Source: UBA11524 sp964547515
GTDB lineage: Bacteria; Bacillota; Clostridia; Christensenellales; Aristaeellaceae
DNA: 15,977 bases
Direction: 5' to 3'
Assembly: GCA_964547515.1 (NCBI GenBank)
Contig: CAZJOA010000058.1
Coordinates: 1 to 15,977 of the forward strand
The notes under the pieces are model-generated. The model made no database searches. It was not told the origin of the DNA and was given only the letters and a program-made list of their open reading frames with translations. A program made the position numbers and the translations under genes. Position 1 is the stretch's first letter, and each line of letters starts with the position of its first letter. Positions 6,751 through 14,820 of the stretch are shown here, piece after piece.

Positions 6751-9700
6751 ATGAAGGCTTCCAAGCACAGAACACTCAAAAAAGTGCTCCTGAATATCAT
6801 GGCCGTGCTGTGCGTGCTGGTCTACACCGGCAACACCATCGCCAATGCCAATTCCGGCGAGATCCACAAGGCGCTGGGCACGTCCCCCACGAAGATCGTC
6901 ATGAAGGAGGGCGCGGAGGACGAGGGCTACAAGCGCTATTATGAGAGCCAGTACGCCTCCGTGGCCGATCTGAAGGCCGCCGGTGAAGCGCTGGTGCGCG
7001 AGGTGGAGGGCGAGGGCATCGTTCTGCTGAAGAACGAGAACAATGTCCTGCCCTATGCCGAGGGCGCGAAGGTCTCCCTGATCGGCGTGACCGCGCTTGA
7101 TCCCGTCTATGGCGGCACGGGCTCCGGCGCGGTGGATGCCAACGGCGCACCCAACTACTACGACGTGATGACCGGCGCGGGCTTCGAGGTGACCGACAAG
7201 CCCCTGCTGGACTGGTATGTCGAGGGCGAATATGGCCGCACCTCCTATGAAATCGGCGAGCAGAAGTGGTCCAAGGTCAAGCGCAACCACGAGAACGAGG
7301 ACGAAGAGCCCACCATCGGCGTGGGCGAGCATGCCATCTTCGTGGTCGGCCGCGTGGGCGGCGAGGGCGACGACATGACCCGCGACAACTTCAACGATGT
7401 GCTGGACAACAACTACCTCCAGCTCAACGAGGACGAGCGCTCCATTCTGGAGGGTCTGGCCGGCCTGAAGGAGGATGGCGACATCGCGTCCATCACCGTC
7501 ATCATCAACAGCGCCAACCCCATCTCCGTGGACTTCCTCCAGAATGAGGAGTACGGCGTGGATGCCGCGCTGTGGGTCGGCTCCGTGGGTCAGACCGGCC
7601 TGTACGCCGTGGGCGATGTGCTCTCCGGCAAGGTCAACCCCTCCGGCTCTCTGCCCGACACCTGGTGGGTGGACAATATGGCCAACCCCGTGCAGAACAA
7701 CTTCGGCTCTTATACCTACGCCGGTGCGGAGAACTACAAGCTGGGCAACCGCTTCGACCAGTATGTGGTGTATCAGGAAGGCATCTATGTGGGCTATAAG
7801 TACACCGAGACCCGCTATGAGGATGTCGTCCTGGGCACGCCCAATGCCGGCAATTATGTCTGGGGCGATGTGGTGGGCTATCCCTTCGGCTACGGCCAGA
7901 GCTACACCACCTTCGCGCTGTCCGACCTGAATGTGACCAAGGAGACCAAGACCGGCAAGGAAGTCGTCATGCTGGCGTCCCAGGCGGACAAGGATGCGGC
8001 GGAGGATCGCACCGAGACCGTCTACACCCTGACCGTGAACGTCACCAACACCGGCAATGTGGCGGGCAAGAAGACCGTGCAGGTCTATGCCCAGAAGCCC
8101 TACACCGAGTATGACAGGCAGTGGCAGATCGAGAAGGCCGCGGTGGAGCTGGTCGGCTACGGCAAGACCAAGCTGCTCCAGCCCGGCGAGAGCGAGACCG
8201 TCACCGTGTCCGTCCCCGAGTACTTCCTGACCTCCTATGACGCGCTGAACACCGGCGTGTACGTCCTGGCGGAGGGCACGCATTATCTGACCGTGGCGGA
8301 CGATTCCCACGCGGCGGCCAACAACATCCTGTCCGTCAAGGGCAAGACCGTGGCGGACGGCATGACCGCCGAGGGCAACACCGCCCTGGTGCATGCCATC
8401 GAGTATGCCTTCGACGATCAGACCTACGCCACCGCCTACGGCACGGGCGAGCAGGTCACTGCCCTCTTCGACGAGGCGGACATCAACCGCTATGAGGGCC
8501 GCGGCGACAACAGCGTGGTGTACTACTCCCGTTCGGACTGGGCGGGCACCGTCACCCCCGGTGCGGTGAAGCTGACCATGACCGATGCCATGGCGGCGGA
8601 TGCCGTGCTGGATGATACCGATGTGGCGAATGTCGCCCATACCGAGGCCGAGGAGACCATGCCCGCGCTGGGTCAGACGAACGGCACGCAGCTCATCCAC
8701 ATGATGGACTTCGCCTACGATGCCCCCGAATGGGACGAGTTCATGGATCAGCTGACCTACGCCGAGCTGGCCAAGATCTGCGCCAACGGCCTGCGCATGA
8801 CCTACAACATCTCCTCCATCGGCAAGCCCCAGACCCTGGATCACAACGGCCCGTCCGGCGTCACCCAGGTGTATTCCTCCGGTGACAACGGCTATGCCAA
8901 GGTCAGTAATGACCCCAACATGTCCGCCAAGGGCACTTGCTTCCCCTGCAATGGCATCGTGGCCGCGACCTTCAATGACGAGCTGGTCAACCGTGTCGGT
9001 CAGCTCATCGGCGAGGACTGCATGTGGGCGGGCTATGCCGGCCTGTACGGCACGGGTCTGAACATCCACCGTTCGCCCTATGCCGGCCGTGTCTTCGAAT
9101 ACTACTCCGAGGACGGCATCCTCACCGGCCTGATCGATACCGCCGAGACCCTGGGCATCCAGGAGAAGGGCGTGTATGTGTACAACAAGCACTTCGTCCT
9201 GAACGACCAGGAGAAGAACCGCGCCGGTATCGCCACCTGGGTCAACGAGCAGGCGCTGCGCGAGATCTACCTGCGTGCGTTCGAGCTGCCGATCGTCAAC
9301 GCGGATGCCAAGTGCGTCATGACCGCCTTCAACCGTCTGGGCGCGATCTGGGCGGGTGCCTACCGTGAGCTGCTGACTGACTGGCTGCGCGGCGAGGCTG
9401 GCATGAGCGGCTTTGCCGTCACCGATATGTACGACGCGCTGTACATGGTCAAGGTGCATGAGGTGCTGGCGGGCAACGACATCCCGGATAACCTGGTGGG
9501 CGAGGACATCAAGGAGTTCAGCGCCTATGAGGGCAACGCGGTGGTGACCAACCGCCTGCGCGAGTCCGCCAAGCGCGTGCTCTACACCGTGCTGCACTCC
9601 CGCGGCATGGACGGCATCAGCAACAATGCCGAGGTCGTCAGCGTGACCACCTGGTGGCAGCTGTCGCTGAACATCGCCCAGTGGACGACCCTGGCGCTGA

Positions 9701-9768
9701 CCGTCGTCTTCGGCGCGCTGGTGCTGCTGGACATCTGCAAGGAAAAGTTCGGCAAGAAGAACGCCTGA
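6751..9768 (+). CDS. Membrane-anchored GH3 beta-glucosidase-like enzyme with reversed domain order
   Basis: A 1005-residue GH3 enzyme. The alpha/beta sandwich domain comes first (about 75-390, with GGEGDD at 203-208, Glu205 the likely acid/base, and the FGYGQSYTTF end motif at 379-388). A fibronectin-III-like domain follows (about 421-525), then a linker with YYSRSDWAGT (591-600), and the TIM barrel is last (about 655-955). The barrel shows NIHRSPYAGRVFEYYSEDG (771-789), KHFVLNDQEKNR (813-824) and nucleophile Asp892 in AVTDMYDA. This order is the reverse of the common GH3 layout and is known from some ruminal beta-glucosidases. Residues 11-28 and about 977-994 are hydrophobic helices flanked by Lys-rich ends, so both termini should be cytosolic with the catalytic part outside. 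Start: GGAAAGGAG (6732-6740), ten bases before ATG 6751. Substrate, probably a beta-glucoside, is inferred from family only. Confidence 0.93.
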   Translation: MKASKHRTLKKVLLNIMAVLCVLVYTGNTIANANSGEIHKALGTSPTKIVMKEGAEDEGYKRYYESQYASVADLKAAGEALVREVEGEGIVLLKNENNVLPYAEGAKVSLIGVTALDPVYGGTGSGAVDANGAPNYYDVMTGAGFEVTDKPLLDWYVEGEYGRTSYEIGEQKWSKVKRNHENEDEEPTIGVGEHAIFVVGRVGGEGDDMTRDNFNDVLDNNYLQLNEDERSILEGLAGLKEDGDIASITVIINSANPISVDFLQNEEYGVDAALWVGSVGQTGLYAVGDVLSGKVNPSGSLPDTWWVDNMANPVQNNFGSYTYAGAENYKLGNRFDQYVVYQEGIYVGYKYTETRYEDVVLGTPNAGNYVWGDVVGYPFGYGQSYTTFALSDLNVTKETKTGKEVVMLASQADKDAAEDRTETVYTLTVNVTNTGNVAGKKTVQVYAQKPYTEYDRQWQIEKAAVELVGYGKTKLLQPGESETVTVSVPEYFLTSYDALNTGVYVLAEGTHYLTVADDSHAAANNILSVKGKTVADGMTAEGNTALVHAIEYAFDDQTYATAYGTGEQVTALFDEADINRYEGRGDNSVVYYSRSDWAGTVTPGAVKLTMTDAMAADAVLDDTDVANVAHTEAEETMPALGQTNGTQLIHMMDFAYDAPEWDEFMDQLTYAELAKICANGLRMTYNISSIGKPQTLDHNGPSGVTQVYSSGDNGYAKVSNDPNMSAKGTCFPCNGIVAATFNDELVNRVGQLIGEDCMWAGYAGLYGTGLNIHRSPYAGRVFEYYSEDGILTGLIDTAETLGIQEKGVYVYNKHFVLNDQEKNRAGIATWVNEQALREIYLRAFELPIVNADAKCVMTAFNRLGAIWAGAYRELLTDWLRGEAGMSGFAVTDMYDALYMVKVHEVLAGNDIPDNLVGEDIKEFSAYEGNAVVTNRLRESAKRVLYTVLHSRGMDGISNNAEVVSVTTWWQLSLNIAQWTTLALTVVFGALVLLDICKEKFGKKNA

Positions 9769-9787
9769 ACCCGATATTGACCCCCTT

Positions 9788-9824
9788 TGCCCGTGGCGCG
9801 GCCTGCGCTGCGGGCACTTTTTTT
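9788..9824 (+). terminator. Intrinsic terminator after the membrane-anchored GH3
   Basis: A 12-bp stem (9788-9799 with 9805-9816), five-base loop, then one C and seven T (9818-9824). Two adjacent wobble pairs (TG 9794-9795 opposite TG 9809-9810) interrupt the otherwise Watson-Crick stem. It lies 19 bases past the stop and separates the GH3 from the two-component operon. Confidence 0.93.
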
Positions 9825-9877
9825 GCATTTTTCTGTCCTTTCCGGCGTTTTCCAGGGGCTTTGTGCGGTTTTTTGAC

Positions 9878-9906
9878 TTGTCGAAATCGTGCTTCTGTGT
9901 TATCAT
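9878..9906 (+). promoter_or_regulatory. Promoter of the two-component operon
   Basis: TTGTCG (9878-9883) and TATCAT (9901-9906) are 17 bases apart, with 4/6 and 5/6 matches. Transcription would start near 9913, giving a short leader to the ATG at 9947. A better -35 hexamer (TTGACT, 9873-9878) is 22 bases from the -10 and therefore too far. Confidence 0.55.
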
Positions 9907-9917
9907 ATTGTCAATAT
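9905..9917. promoter_or_regulatory. 13-base palindrome at the -10/start of the two-component promoter
   Basis: ATATTG-T-CAATAT is a perfect inverted repeat with one central base. It overlaps the end of the -10 and the expected transcription start, so a bound protein would block initiation. LytTR proteins usually bind direct repeats, so this is more likely the site of another regulator. Confidence 0.45.
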
Positions 9918-9946
9918 CCGAGACGAAAATGCGAGAGGAGAACCTT

Positions 9947-10651
9947 ATGCTGCGGCTTGCGATCGTGGACGATAACCCGAATGACTCCGCTGCCCTGCGC
10001 GCACTGGTGGCAGACTATCTGCAAAAGAACAACCACCCCTATGTCATCCAGGTGTTCAACGCGGCGATGGACTTCATTCGTTCCACGGAGAATCACGACA
10101 TCGTTTTCATGGACATCCGCATGGATAAGCTGGATGGGCTGGAGGTTGCCCGCATCATGCGCAAGATCAACACCGACACGGTGCTGGTCTTCGTCACCGC
10201 CATGGCGCAGCTGGCGATCAAGGGGTATGAGGTGGACGCGCTGGACTTCATCGTCAAGCCGGCGGATCAGGGCTCGATCAACTATGTGCTGACGAAGGCG
10301 CTGGCACGGCTGGAGAACACCTCATCGACCATCTTTGCGCTCAAGACCTCCGAGGGGATCGTCAGCCTGTCCTCCAACGACATCACCTATGTGGAGGTCT
10401 TCGACCACAACCTGGCCTACCACACCACCAAGGGGAACTACGAGGTGCGCGGCAGACTCTCCGATGTTATCAAGAAGCTCGATCAGAAGCGCTTCATCAT
10501 GTGCAACCGCTCCTTTGTGGTCAATTTGCGGTATGTCTCCAGCGCATGCAGCGAATATCTGGTGGTGGACGGCAAGAAGATCTACATTTCCAAATCCCAT
10601 TCCAAGGAGATCATGAAGCACTTCTCCAACTTTCTGGGGGAAAATCTATGA
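9947..10651 (+). CDS. LytTR-type response regulator (AgrA/LytR family)
   Basis: A 234-residue two-domain regulator. The receiver domain (about 1-120) shows the acidic pair Asp8-Asp9 in AIVDDN, phosphoacceptor Asp56 in FMDIRMD, Thr84 in FVTAM and Lys104 in IVKPAD. The C-terminal LytTR DNA-binding domain (about 127-230) has the typical KRFIMCNRSFVVNLRYV (181-197) and ends in a short Lys/His-rich strand region. It should be phosphorylated by the kinase encoded next and act as a transcription factor. Start: AGAGGAG (9934-9940), six bases before the ATG. Its stop overlaps the kinase start (ATGA at 10648-10651), so the two are translationally coupled. Its targets cannot be read from the sequence; the neighbouring GH3 genes are candidates by position only. 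Confidence 0.93.
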   Translation: MLRLAIVDDNPNDSAALRALVADYLQKNNHPYVIQVFNAAMDFIRSTENHDIVFMDIRMDKLDGLEVARIMRKINTDTVLVFVTAMAQLAIKGYEVDALDFIVKPADQGSINYVLTKALARLENTSSTIFALKTSEGIVSLSSNDITYVEVFDHNLAYHTTKGNYEVRGRLSDVIKKLDQKRFIMCNRSFVVNLRYVSSACSEYLVVDGKKIYISKSHSKEIMKHFSNFLGENL

Positions 10652-11991
10652 TGACCGATCGCTGGTTCATCAGCGCCATTGACCACCGCATCTCCACCGC
10701 GCTGATCTTCTACCTGCTGCTCATGCTCATCGGCGCGCCGCAAAGGAAGAAGGCGCTCTTCTGGCTGCGGGCGGCGGTGTCCCTGGTGGCCATGTGCGTC
10801 GTCAGCTGGGGCATTCGTTCGGTGGTGGATGTCCACCTGACGGGCAATGTCTGGCAGGGCATCGGCCATTCCGTCCACCTGATCGTCATGAGCGTGATGT
10901 TCACCTCCGCCTATATCCTCTGCTACGACACCAACCCGGCCGAGGCCATCTATGTCAACCTGCTGGCCATGACGATCTACAAGATCGCGTGGAACACCTT
11001 CAAGGTGTTCGCGTCCGGGGCGGAAATGCTGCAAACGGCCAAAATCTGGTCGCGATACAGCATCATGGGGTCGCTGGTGTCATACCTGTGCTATTTCATC
11101 GTGTGCCTGGTGGCGTGCTATCTGCACCGGCGCATCGTCAAGAAAATGCCCGACGAGGCGGATCTGCGCTCCATGGCGGTGTCCTGCTTTGCGTTCATGT
11201 TCTGCCAGGTTGTGCTGGAGTTCTGCGGACGGGTCTTCACTGCCGGGCCGTCCACCCTCTTTCTGTATTACCTCTGCTCCCAGCTCTATTCCCTCATCAC
11301 CTATGTGGTGCTCCTGGTCATCTCCCAGCTGAGCTATTACCGCCGGGACAGCGAGGACATGCATAATTTCATCCGCAACAAGATGCAGTATTACCAGATG
11401 AGCCGCGACGGCATCACGTCGCTCCAGATCAAGTGCCACGACCTGAAGCACCAGATCGCCGCCATCCGCACCCGCGCGGAGAAGGAGAACTTCGACAAGT
11501 ATCTGGATCGTCTGGAGGACTCCATCATCGAATACGGCACGGTGGTGGAATGCGGCAACGAGACGATCAATGTCGTCCTGACGGAGAAGAATATCCTCTG
11601 CTCCACCTGCGGGGTGAAGTTTTCCTACATTATAGATGGCGCATTGTTTGACTTCATGTCCGAGATGGAGATCTACTCCCTCTTCGGCAATGCGCTGGAC
11701 AACGCCCTGGAGAGCTGCTCCAAGGTGGCTGACCCCGAGAAGCGCGTCATCTCCCTCAAGGCCGCCGCGCGCGGGGATATGGTCATCCTCCATGTGGAGA
11801 ACTTCTACGAGACTGCGCCGACCATGGTGGACGGCATGCCCCAGACCACCAAGACGGGCAGCGGACACGGCTTCGGCCTGCGCTCCATCCAGAACATCGC
11901 CGAGAAGTACGACGGCATCGCCTCCGTGCAGCTCCAGGACGGGCTGTTCAAGCTGACGGTCATGCTCCGTCCCGGGGGCGAGGCGGGGTGA
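10648..11991 (+). CDS. AgrC-like GHKL sensor histidine kinase
   Basis: A 447-residue membrane kinase. The N-terminal 230 residues carry about six hydrophobic segments (approximately 17-30, 38-58, 74-93, 101-120, 137-160 and 172-228 as two). A helical dimerisation region follows with the phosphoacceptor motif KCHDLKHQ (His264). The GHKL ATPase has an N-box FGNALDNALE (346-355) and a G-box GSGHGFGLRSI (404-414). This layout is that of AgrC/ComD-type sensors, which commonly detect peptides, but many orphan members exist and the ligand is unknown. The start at 10648 overlaps the regulator stop by four bases; the preceding GGGGGA is a weak ribosome site, as expected for coupled translation. ATG 10651 is an alternative start one codon later. 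No agrB or clear agrD is in the window. Confidence 0.92.
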   Translation: MMTDRWFISAIDHRISTALIFYLLLMLIGAPQRKKALFWLRAAVSLVAMCVVSWGIRSVVDVHLTGNVWQGIGHSVHLIVMSVMFTSAYILCYDTNPAEAIYVNLLAMTIYKIAWNTFKVFASGAEMLQTAKIWSRYSIMGSLVSYLCYFIVCLVACYLHRRIVKKMPDEADLRSMAVSCFAFMFCQVVLEFCGRVFTAGPSTLFLYYLCSQLYSLITYVVLLVISQLSYYRRDSEDMHNFIRNKMQYYQMSRDGITSLQIKCHDLKHQIAAIRTRAEKENFDKYLDRLEDSIIEYGTVVECGNETINVVLTEKNILCSTCGVKFSYIIDGALFDFMSEMEIYSLFGNALDNALESCSKVADPEKRVISLKAAARGDMVILHVENFYETAPTMVDGMPQTTKTGSGHGFGLRSIQNIAEKYDGIASVQLQDGLFKLTVMLRPGGEAG

Positions 11992-12025
11992 TGTCCGCCA
12001 TGAAAACGTCACAGAGACAACAGGG

Positions 12026-12069
12026 AGGACGGCTGTTCACGTCGGATTTTTGTCGTGAATGGCCGTCCT
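12026..12069 (+). terminator. Long stem-loop after the two-component operon, probable weak terminator
   Basis: A 16-bp stem (12026-12041 with 12054-12069) with a 12-base loop. All bases pair if two adjacent wobble pairs (TG 12034-12035 opposite TG 12060-12061) are allowed. The loop contains five T, but the sequence after the stem (GCTTCTTATCC) has only a poor T tract. It stands 35 bases past the kinase stop. A terminator is the simplest reading; a Rho-assisted or stability stem is the alternative. Confidence 0.6.
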
Positions 12070-12110
12070 GCTTCTTATCCGACCCATGACCCCGTATTCA
12101 AGAAAAGCCC

Positions 12111-12139
12111 TTTCCATTCTGGGATAACTATGGTATAAT
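12111..12139 (+). promoter_or_regulatory. Promoter of the secreted GH3 gene
   Basis: TTTCCA (12111-12116) and consensus TATAAT (12134-12139) are exactly 17 bases apart. Transcription would begin near 12146, giving a leader of about 64 bases. The perfect -10 fits the biased codon use of the gene, which suggests strong expression. Confidence 0.7.
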
Positions 12140-12209
12140 ATTGACAAGTTCAGCGGACGAGCAGCGCGCGCCTGTCCGCCGACAAAAAGAACAAGTGAGG
12201 AGATTGCAC

Positions 12210-14558
12210 ATGAAGCGGTTTCTGAGCCTGGCCATTGCCCTGACGATGGTCCTGAGCATGATCCCCGCGATGGCTGAGGGCGTGGAGTACATCCCCGCTC
12301 CCTACACCATTGCCGAAGGCGCAAAGATCACGGATGCCTATCTCGAGCCCGTCATTTATCAGAATGGCGAAGGCGAGCCCACCATCGGTGTGACCACCGT
12401 TGGCGTGCTGAAGGTCGACGGCAAGTACTTCAAGGATGCGGATAACGACCACGAGCTGGACGTCTTCGAAGACTGGCGTCTGCCCGCGGCTGAGCGTGCC
12501 GCTGACCTGACCACCAAGCTGACCAACAACCAGAAGATCGCCTACATCTTCAACAACCTGATGACCACCCCCGAGTCCCGCACTCTGGCGGATGTCACCA
12601 ACGAGGATGGCACGATCAATGTGGCGAAGGTCATCAAGGTCGTTGCTCCCGTGGCTGAGGAAGAGTCCGGCTCTTCCGGCGGCAGCGGCTGGTCCTCTCC
12701 CTCTGACGAGGCCATCCTCAACGAGAACCTCCGTCATGGCGTGTACCGCGGCGGCACGAGCTACGACGCTTCCGTTGTGGCGCTGTACAACAACCTCGTC
12801 AACCAGCTGGCTGAGTATGACGCTGTTGCCAACGGCGAAGCCATCCTGCCCTACACCCTGATCTCCAACCCCATCGGCACCGGCTATGTGAACAACCTGG
12901 CGCTGGCGGCGGCTGTCATGGGCGATGTGGCCAATGGCGGCGACTACTCCATGATTACCGAGTATGCTGAGCTGGACCGCGAGATGTGGGTCTCCCAGGG
13001 CATCATGCAGATGTATGGCCCCCAGATCGACATCGCGTCCGATCCCCGCTGGGCTCGTAACTCCGGCACCTACGGCGAAGTGCCCGAGGTCACCGCTGGC
13101 ATCACCACCGCTCTGGTGGCTGGCTATCAGCGCGGCACCAACGGCGTGCAGCTGGACGGCGTGAGCCTGTCCATCAAGCACTTCCCCGGTGACGGCTCTG
13201 CCGAGAATGGCTATGAGTCCCACACCTATCAGGGCCAGTGGCGTATCTACACCACCCCCGGCTCTCTGGAGAAGTACCAGCTGGTCGGCTTCCAGGCCGC
13301 CTGTGACGCTGGCGTGTCCTCCATCATGCCCTGCTACTCCCGCGACACCGCCGATCCCCGCTCCGTTGAGCAGAGCTATCGCGGCGTTGTGATCCCCGTG
13401 GATCAGGTGGGTTCCGCCTACTCCACCACCATGATGCAGACCCTGCTGACCCAGACCATGGGCTTCAAGGGCTTCATCAACACCGACTCCGGCATCATCG
13501 AGACCCAGACCTTCGGCGTGGAGACCCTCTCCCTGTCCGAGCGCTATGCCAAGCTCATCAACAACGGCGTGGGTGCCATCGGCGCGGGCTTCGACTGGAA
13601 GGAAGTCACCGCTGCGCTGGAGAATGGCCTCATCACCGAGGAACAGCTGAGCGCCGTGAACGTGTCCCGTCTGAGCGTTGAGATCGCCCAGGGCCGTCTG
13701 GACAACCCCTACACCGATCCCGCCCATGCCGACGAAGTGCGTGCGAAGAACACCACCGGCGAGGCTGGCGAGAAGGCCTACCTGTCCCAGCTCAAGTCCG
13801 TTGTTCTGCTGAAGAACAAGGAGAACGCTCTGCCCCTGAACGACACCGCCAAGAAGGTCTACATCGCTTCCTTCACCGGCAAGGGTGCTGACGATGCCGC
13901 CATCGAGGCGCTGACCGCTGAGTTCCAGGCCAAGGGCTTCACCGTCGTCGAGGATGAGGACGAGGCTGACATCGCTTATCTGGATGTCGCGCCCACCTAC
14001 AACGGCACCACCGGCTCCAACACCGCCATGGGCGTCATCGACCTGGTGGAAGAGGCTGAAGTGCCCGCCGTCGTGAAGGCTTCCAACGCCTACACCCAGA
14101 TCCCCAGCGGCGAGACCACCGAGGTCACCACGGTGGAGGACGTGAAGGACATCGCCAAGATCGCCAAGGCCGTGCATGAGAACGGCGGCATCGTGATCGC
14201 GTCCATCAAGGTCACCCAGCCCTGGATCCTGACCAACCTCGAGCCCCATGTGGACGGCCTGATCGCCAACTTCGGCGTGCCCCAGAAGGCGCAGGTCGCG
14301 GTTGTGACCGGCGAGTACAATCCCACCGGCAAGCTGCCCATCACCATGGTCTCCTGCAACGAGGTCATCAAGACCAACTGGGAGTACCTGTCTGACGGCC
14401 GCATCTACGAAGTGTGCGTGTCCCCCAACGACGTGCCCGGCTACGACAAGGATCAGTACATCGATCCCGAAATCCTGGCCAATGTCAACGGCGGCTCCTA
14501 CGCTTACTGCGACGAAATGGGCAACTACTATCGTGCCTGGTTCGGCCTGAGCTACTAA
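12210..14558 (+). CDS. Secreted GH3 glycoside hydrolase with EF-hand-like loop
   Basis: A 782-residue exported GH3 enzyme of normal domain order. The signal peptide is MKRF plus a hydrophobic run, cleaved after AMA (20-22); there is no lipobox. Residues 76-87 (DADNDHELDVFE) match a 12-residue EF-hand loop with acids at positions 1, 3, 5, 7, 9 and 12, followed by DW. A short Gly/Ser stretch (152-165) precedes the barrel. The TIM barrel shows DPRWARNSGTYGEVPEV (278-294), KHFPGDG (323-329) and the likely nucleophile Asp426 in INTDSG. The C-terminal alpha/beta domain (about 525-730) has VVLLKNKENALPL and the GEYNPTGKLP end motif. Start: AGGAG (12198-12202), seven bases before ATG. Compared with its neighbours it uses more GCT and CGT codons. 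Beta-glucosidase or related exo-activity is inferred; the KHFPG form alone does not separate glucosidase from hexosaminidase. Confidence 0.93.
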   Translation: MKRFLSLAIALTMVLSMIPAMAEGVEYIPAPYTIAEGAKITDAYLEPVIYQNGEGEPTIGVTTVGVLKVDGKYFKDADNDHELDVFEDWRLPAAERAADLTTKLTNNQKIAYIFNNLMTTPESRTLADVTNEDGTINVAKVIKVVAPVAEEESGSSGGSGWSSPSDEAILNENLRHGVYRGGTSYDASVVALYNNLVNQLAEYDAVANGEAILPYTLISNPIGTGYVNNLALAAAVMGDVANGGDYSMITEYAELDREMWVSQGIMQMYGPQIDIASDPRWARNSGTYGEVPEVTAGITTALVAGYQRGTNGVQLDGVSLSIKHFPGDGSAENGYESHTYQGQWRIYTTPGSLEKYQLVGFQAACDAGVSSIMPCYSRDTADPRSVEQSYRGVVIPVDQVGSAYSTTMMQTLLTQTMGFKGFINTDSGIIETQTFGVETLSLSERYAKLINNGVGAIGAGFDWKEVTAALENGLITEEQLSAVNVSRLSVEIAQGRLDNPYTDPAHADEVRAKNTTGEAGEKAYLSQLKSVVLLKNKENALPLNDTAKKVYIASFTGKGADDAAIEALTAEFQAKGFTVVEDEDEADIAYLDVAPTYNGTTGSNTAMGVIDLVEEAEVPAVVKASNAYTQIPSGETTEVTTVEDVKDIAKIAKAVHENGGIVIASIKVTQPWILTNLEPHVDGLIANFGVPQKAQVAVVTGEYNPTGKLPITMVSCNEVIKTNWEYLSDGRIYEVCVSPNDVPGYDKDQYIDPEILANVNGGSYAYCDEMGNYYRAWFGLSY

Positions 14559-14574
14559 TTGACCCGATAGGACT

Positions 14575-14603
14575 GCGGGGCGGAGGATTCGTCCTCCCCC
14601 CGC
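14575..14603 (+). repeat. Strong UUCG-loop hairpin after the secreted GH3
   Basis: GCGGGG-c-GGAGGA (14575-14587) pairs with TCCTCC-CCCCGC (14592-14603) around a TTCG tetraloop, with one bulged C. It begins 16 bases after the GH3 stop. There is no T run, so it is likely a 3'-end stabilising stem or the first part of a compound terminator with the next structure. Confidence 0.6.
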
Positions 14604-14623
14604 GTCCGAACTCATATGCGTCA

Positions 14624-14679
14624 GGGGTGCCCAGCGCGAGCCGAAGCAATTCGGTTGGGTCACCCCGGGCGCGTTTTTT
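14624..14679 (+). terminator. Compound terminator between the GH3 and foldase genes
   Basis: A long imperfect stem is visible: GGGGTG (14624-14629) with CACCCC (14661-14666), CCCA (14630-14633) with TGGG (14656-14659), and CCGAA (14641-14645) with TTCGG (14650-14654) around a GCAA tetraloop. Seven bases later come six T (14674-14679). An alternative pairing of CGCG (14635-14638) with CGCG (14670-14673), extended by CC/GG, would abut the T run. It probably ends the GH3 transcript, with possible read-through into the foldase. Confidence 0.65.
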
Positions 14680-14820
14680 GTGATGATGGGGTGAGCGCCG
14701 CCTGACATGGCGCAGTCGCCCGCTTTGCCAAGCCCTTTTGCCCCGCCGGACGCATGCGCGTGGCCTTCGCAAACGCGGAGGCTACACCCGTTCGTCCGCA
14801 GAAAATGTACGAGGTGCATG

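Noticed and set aside
6649..9906. A long open frame on the minus strand through the whole reversed-order GH3 gene
   Set aside because: It mirrors a GC-rich coding gene, has no ribosome site or recognisable domain and a His/Gly/Val/Asp-rich composition typical of antisense reading; the plus-strand frame carries clear GH3 motifs.
12141..12146. TTGACA just downstream of the secreted GH3 -10, as a second promoter
   Set aside because: The sequence 17 bases further on is GC-rich with no -10-like hexamer.
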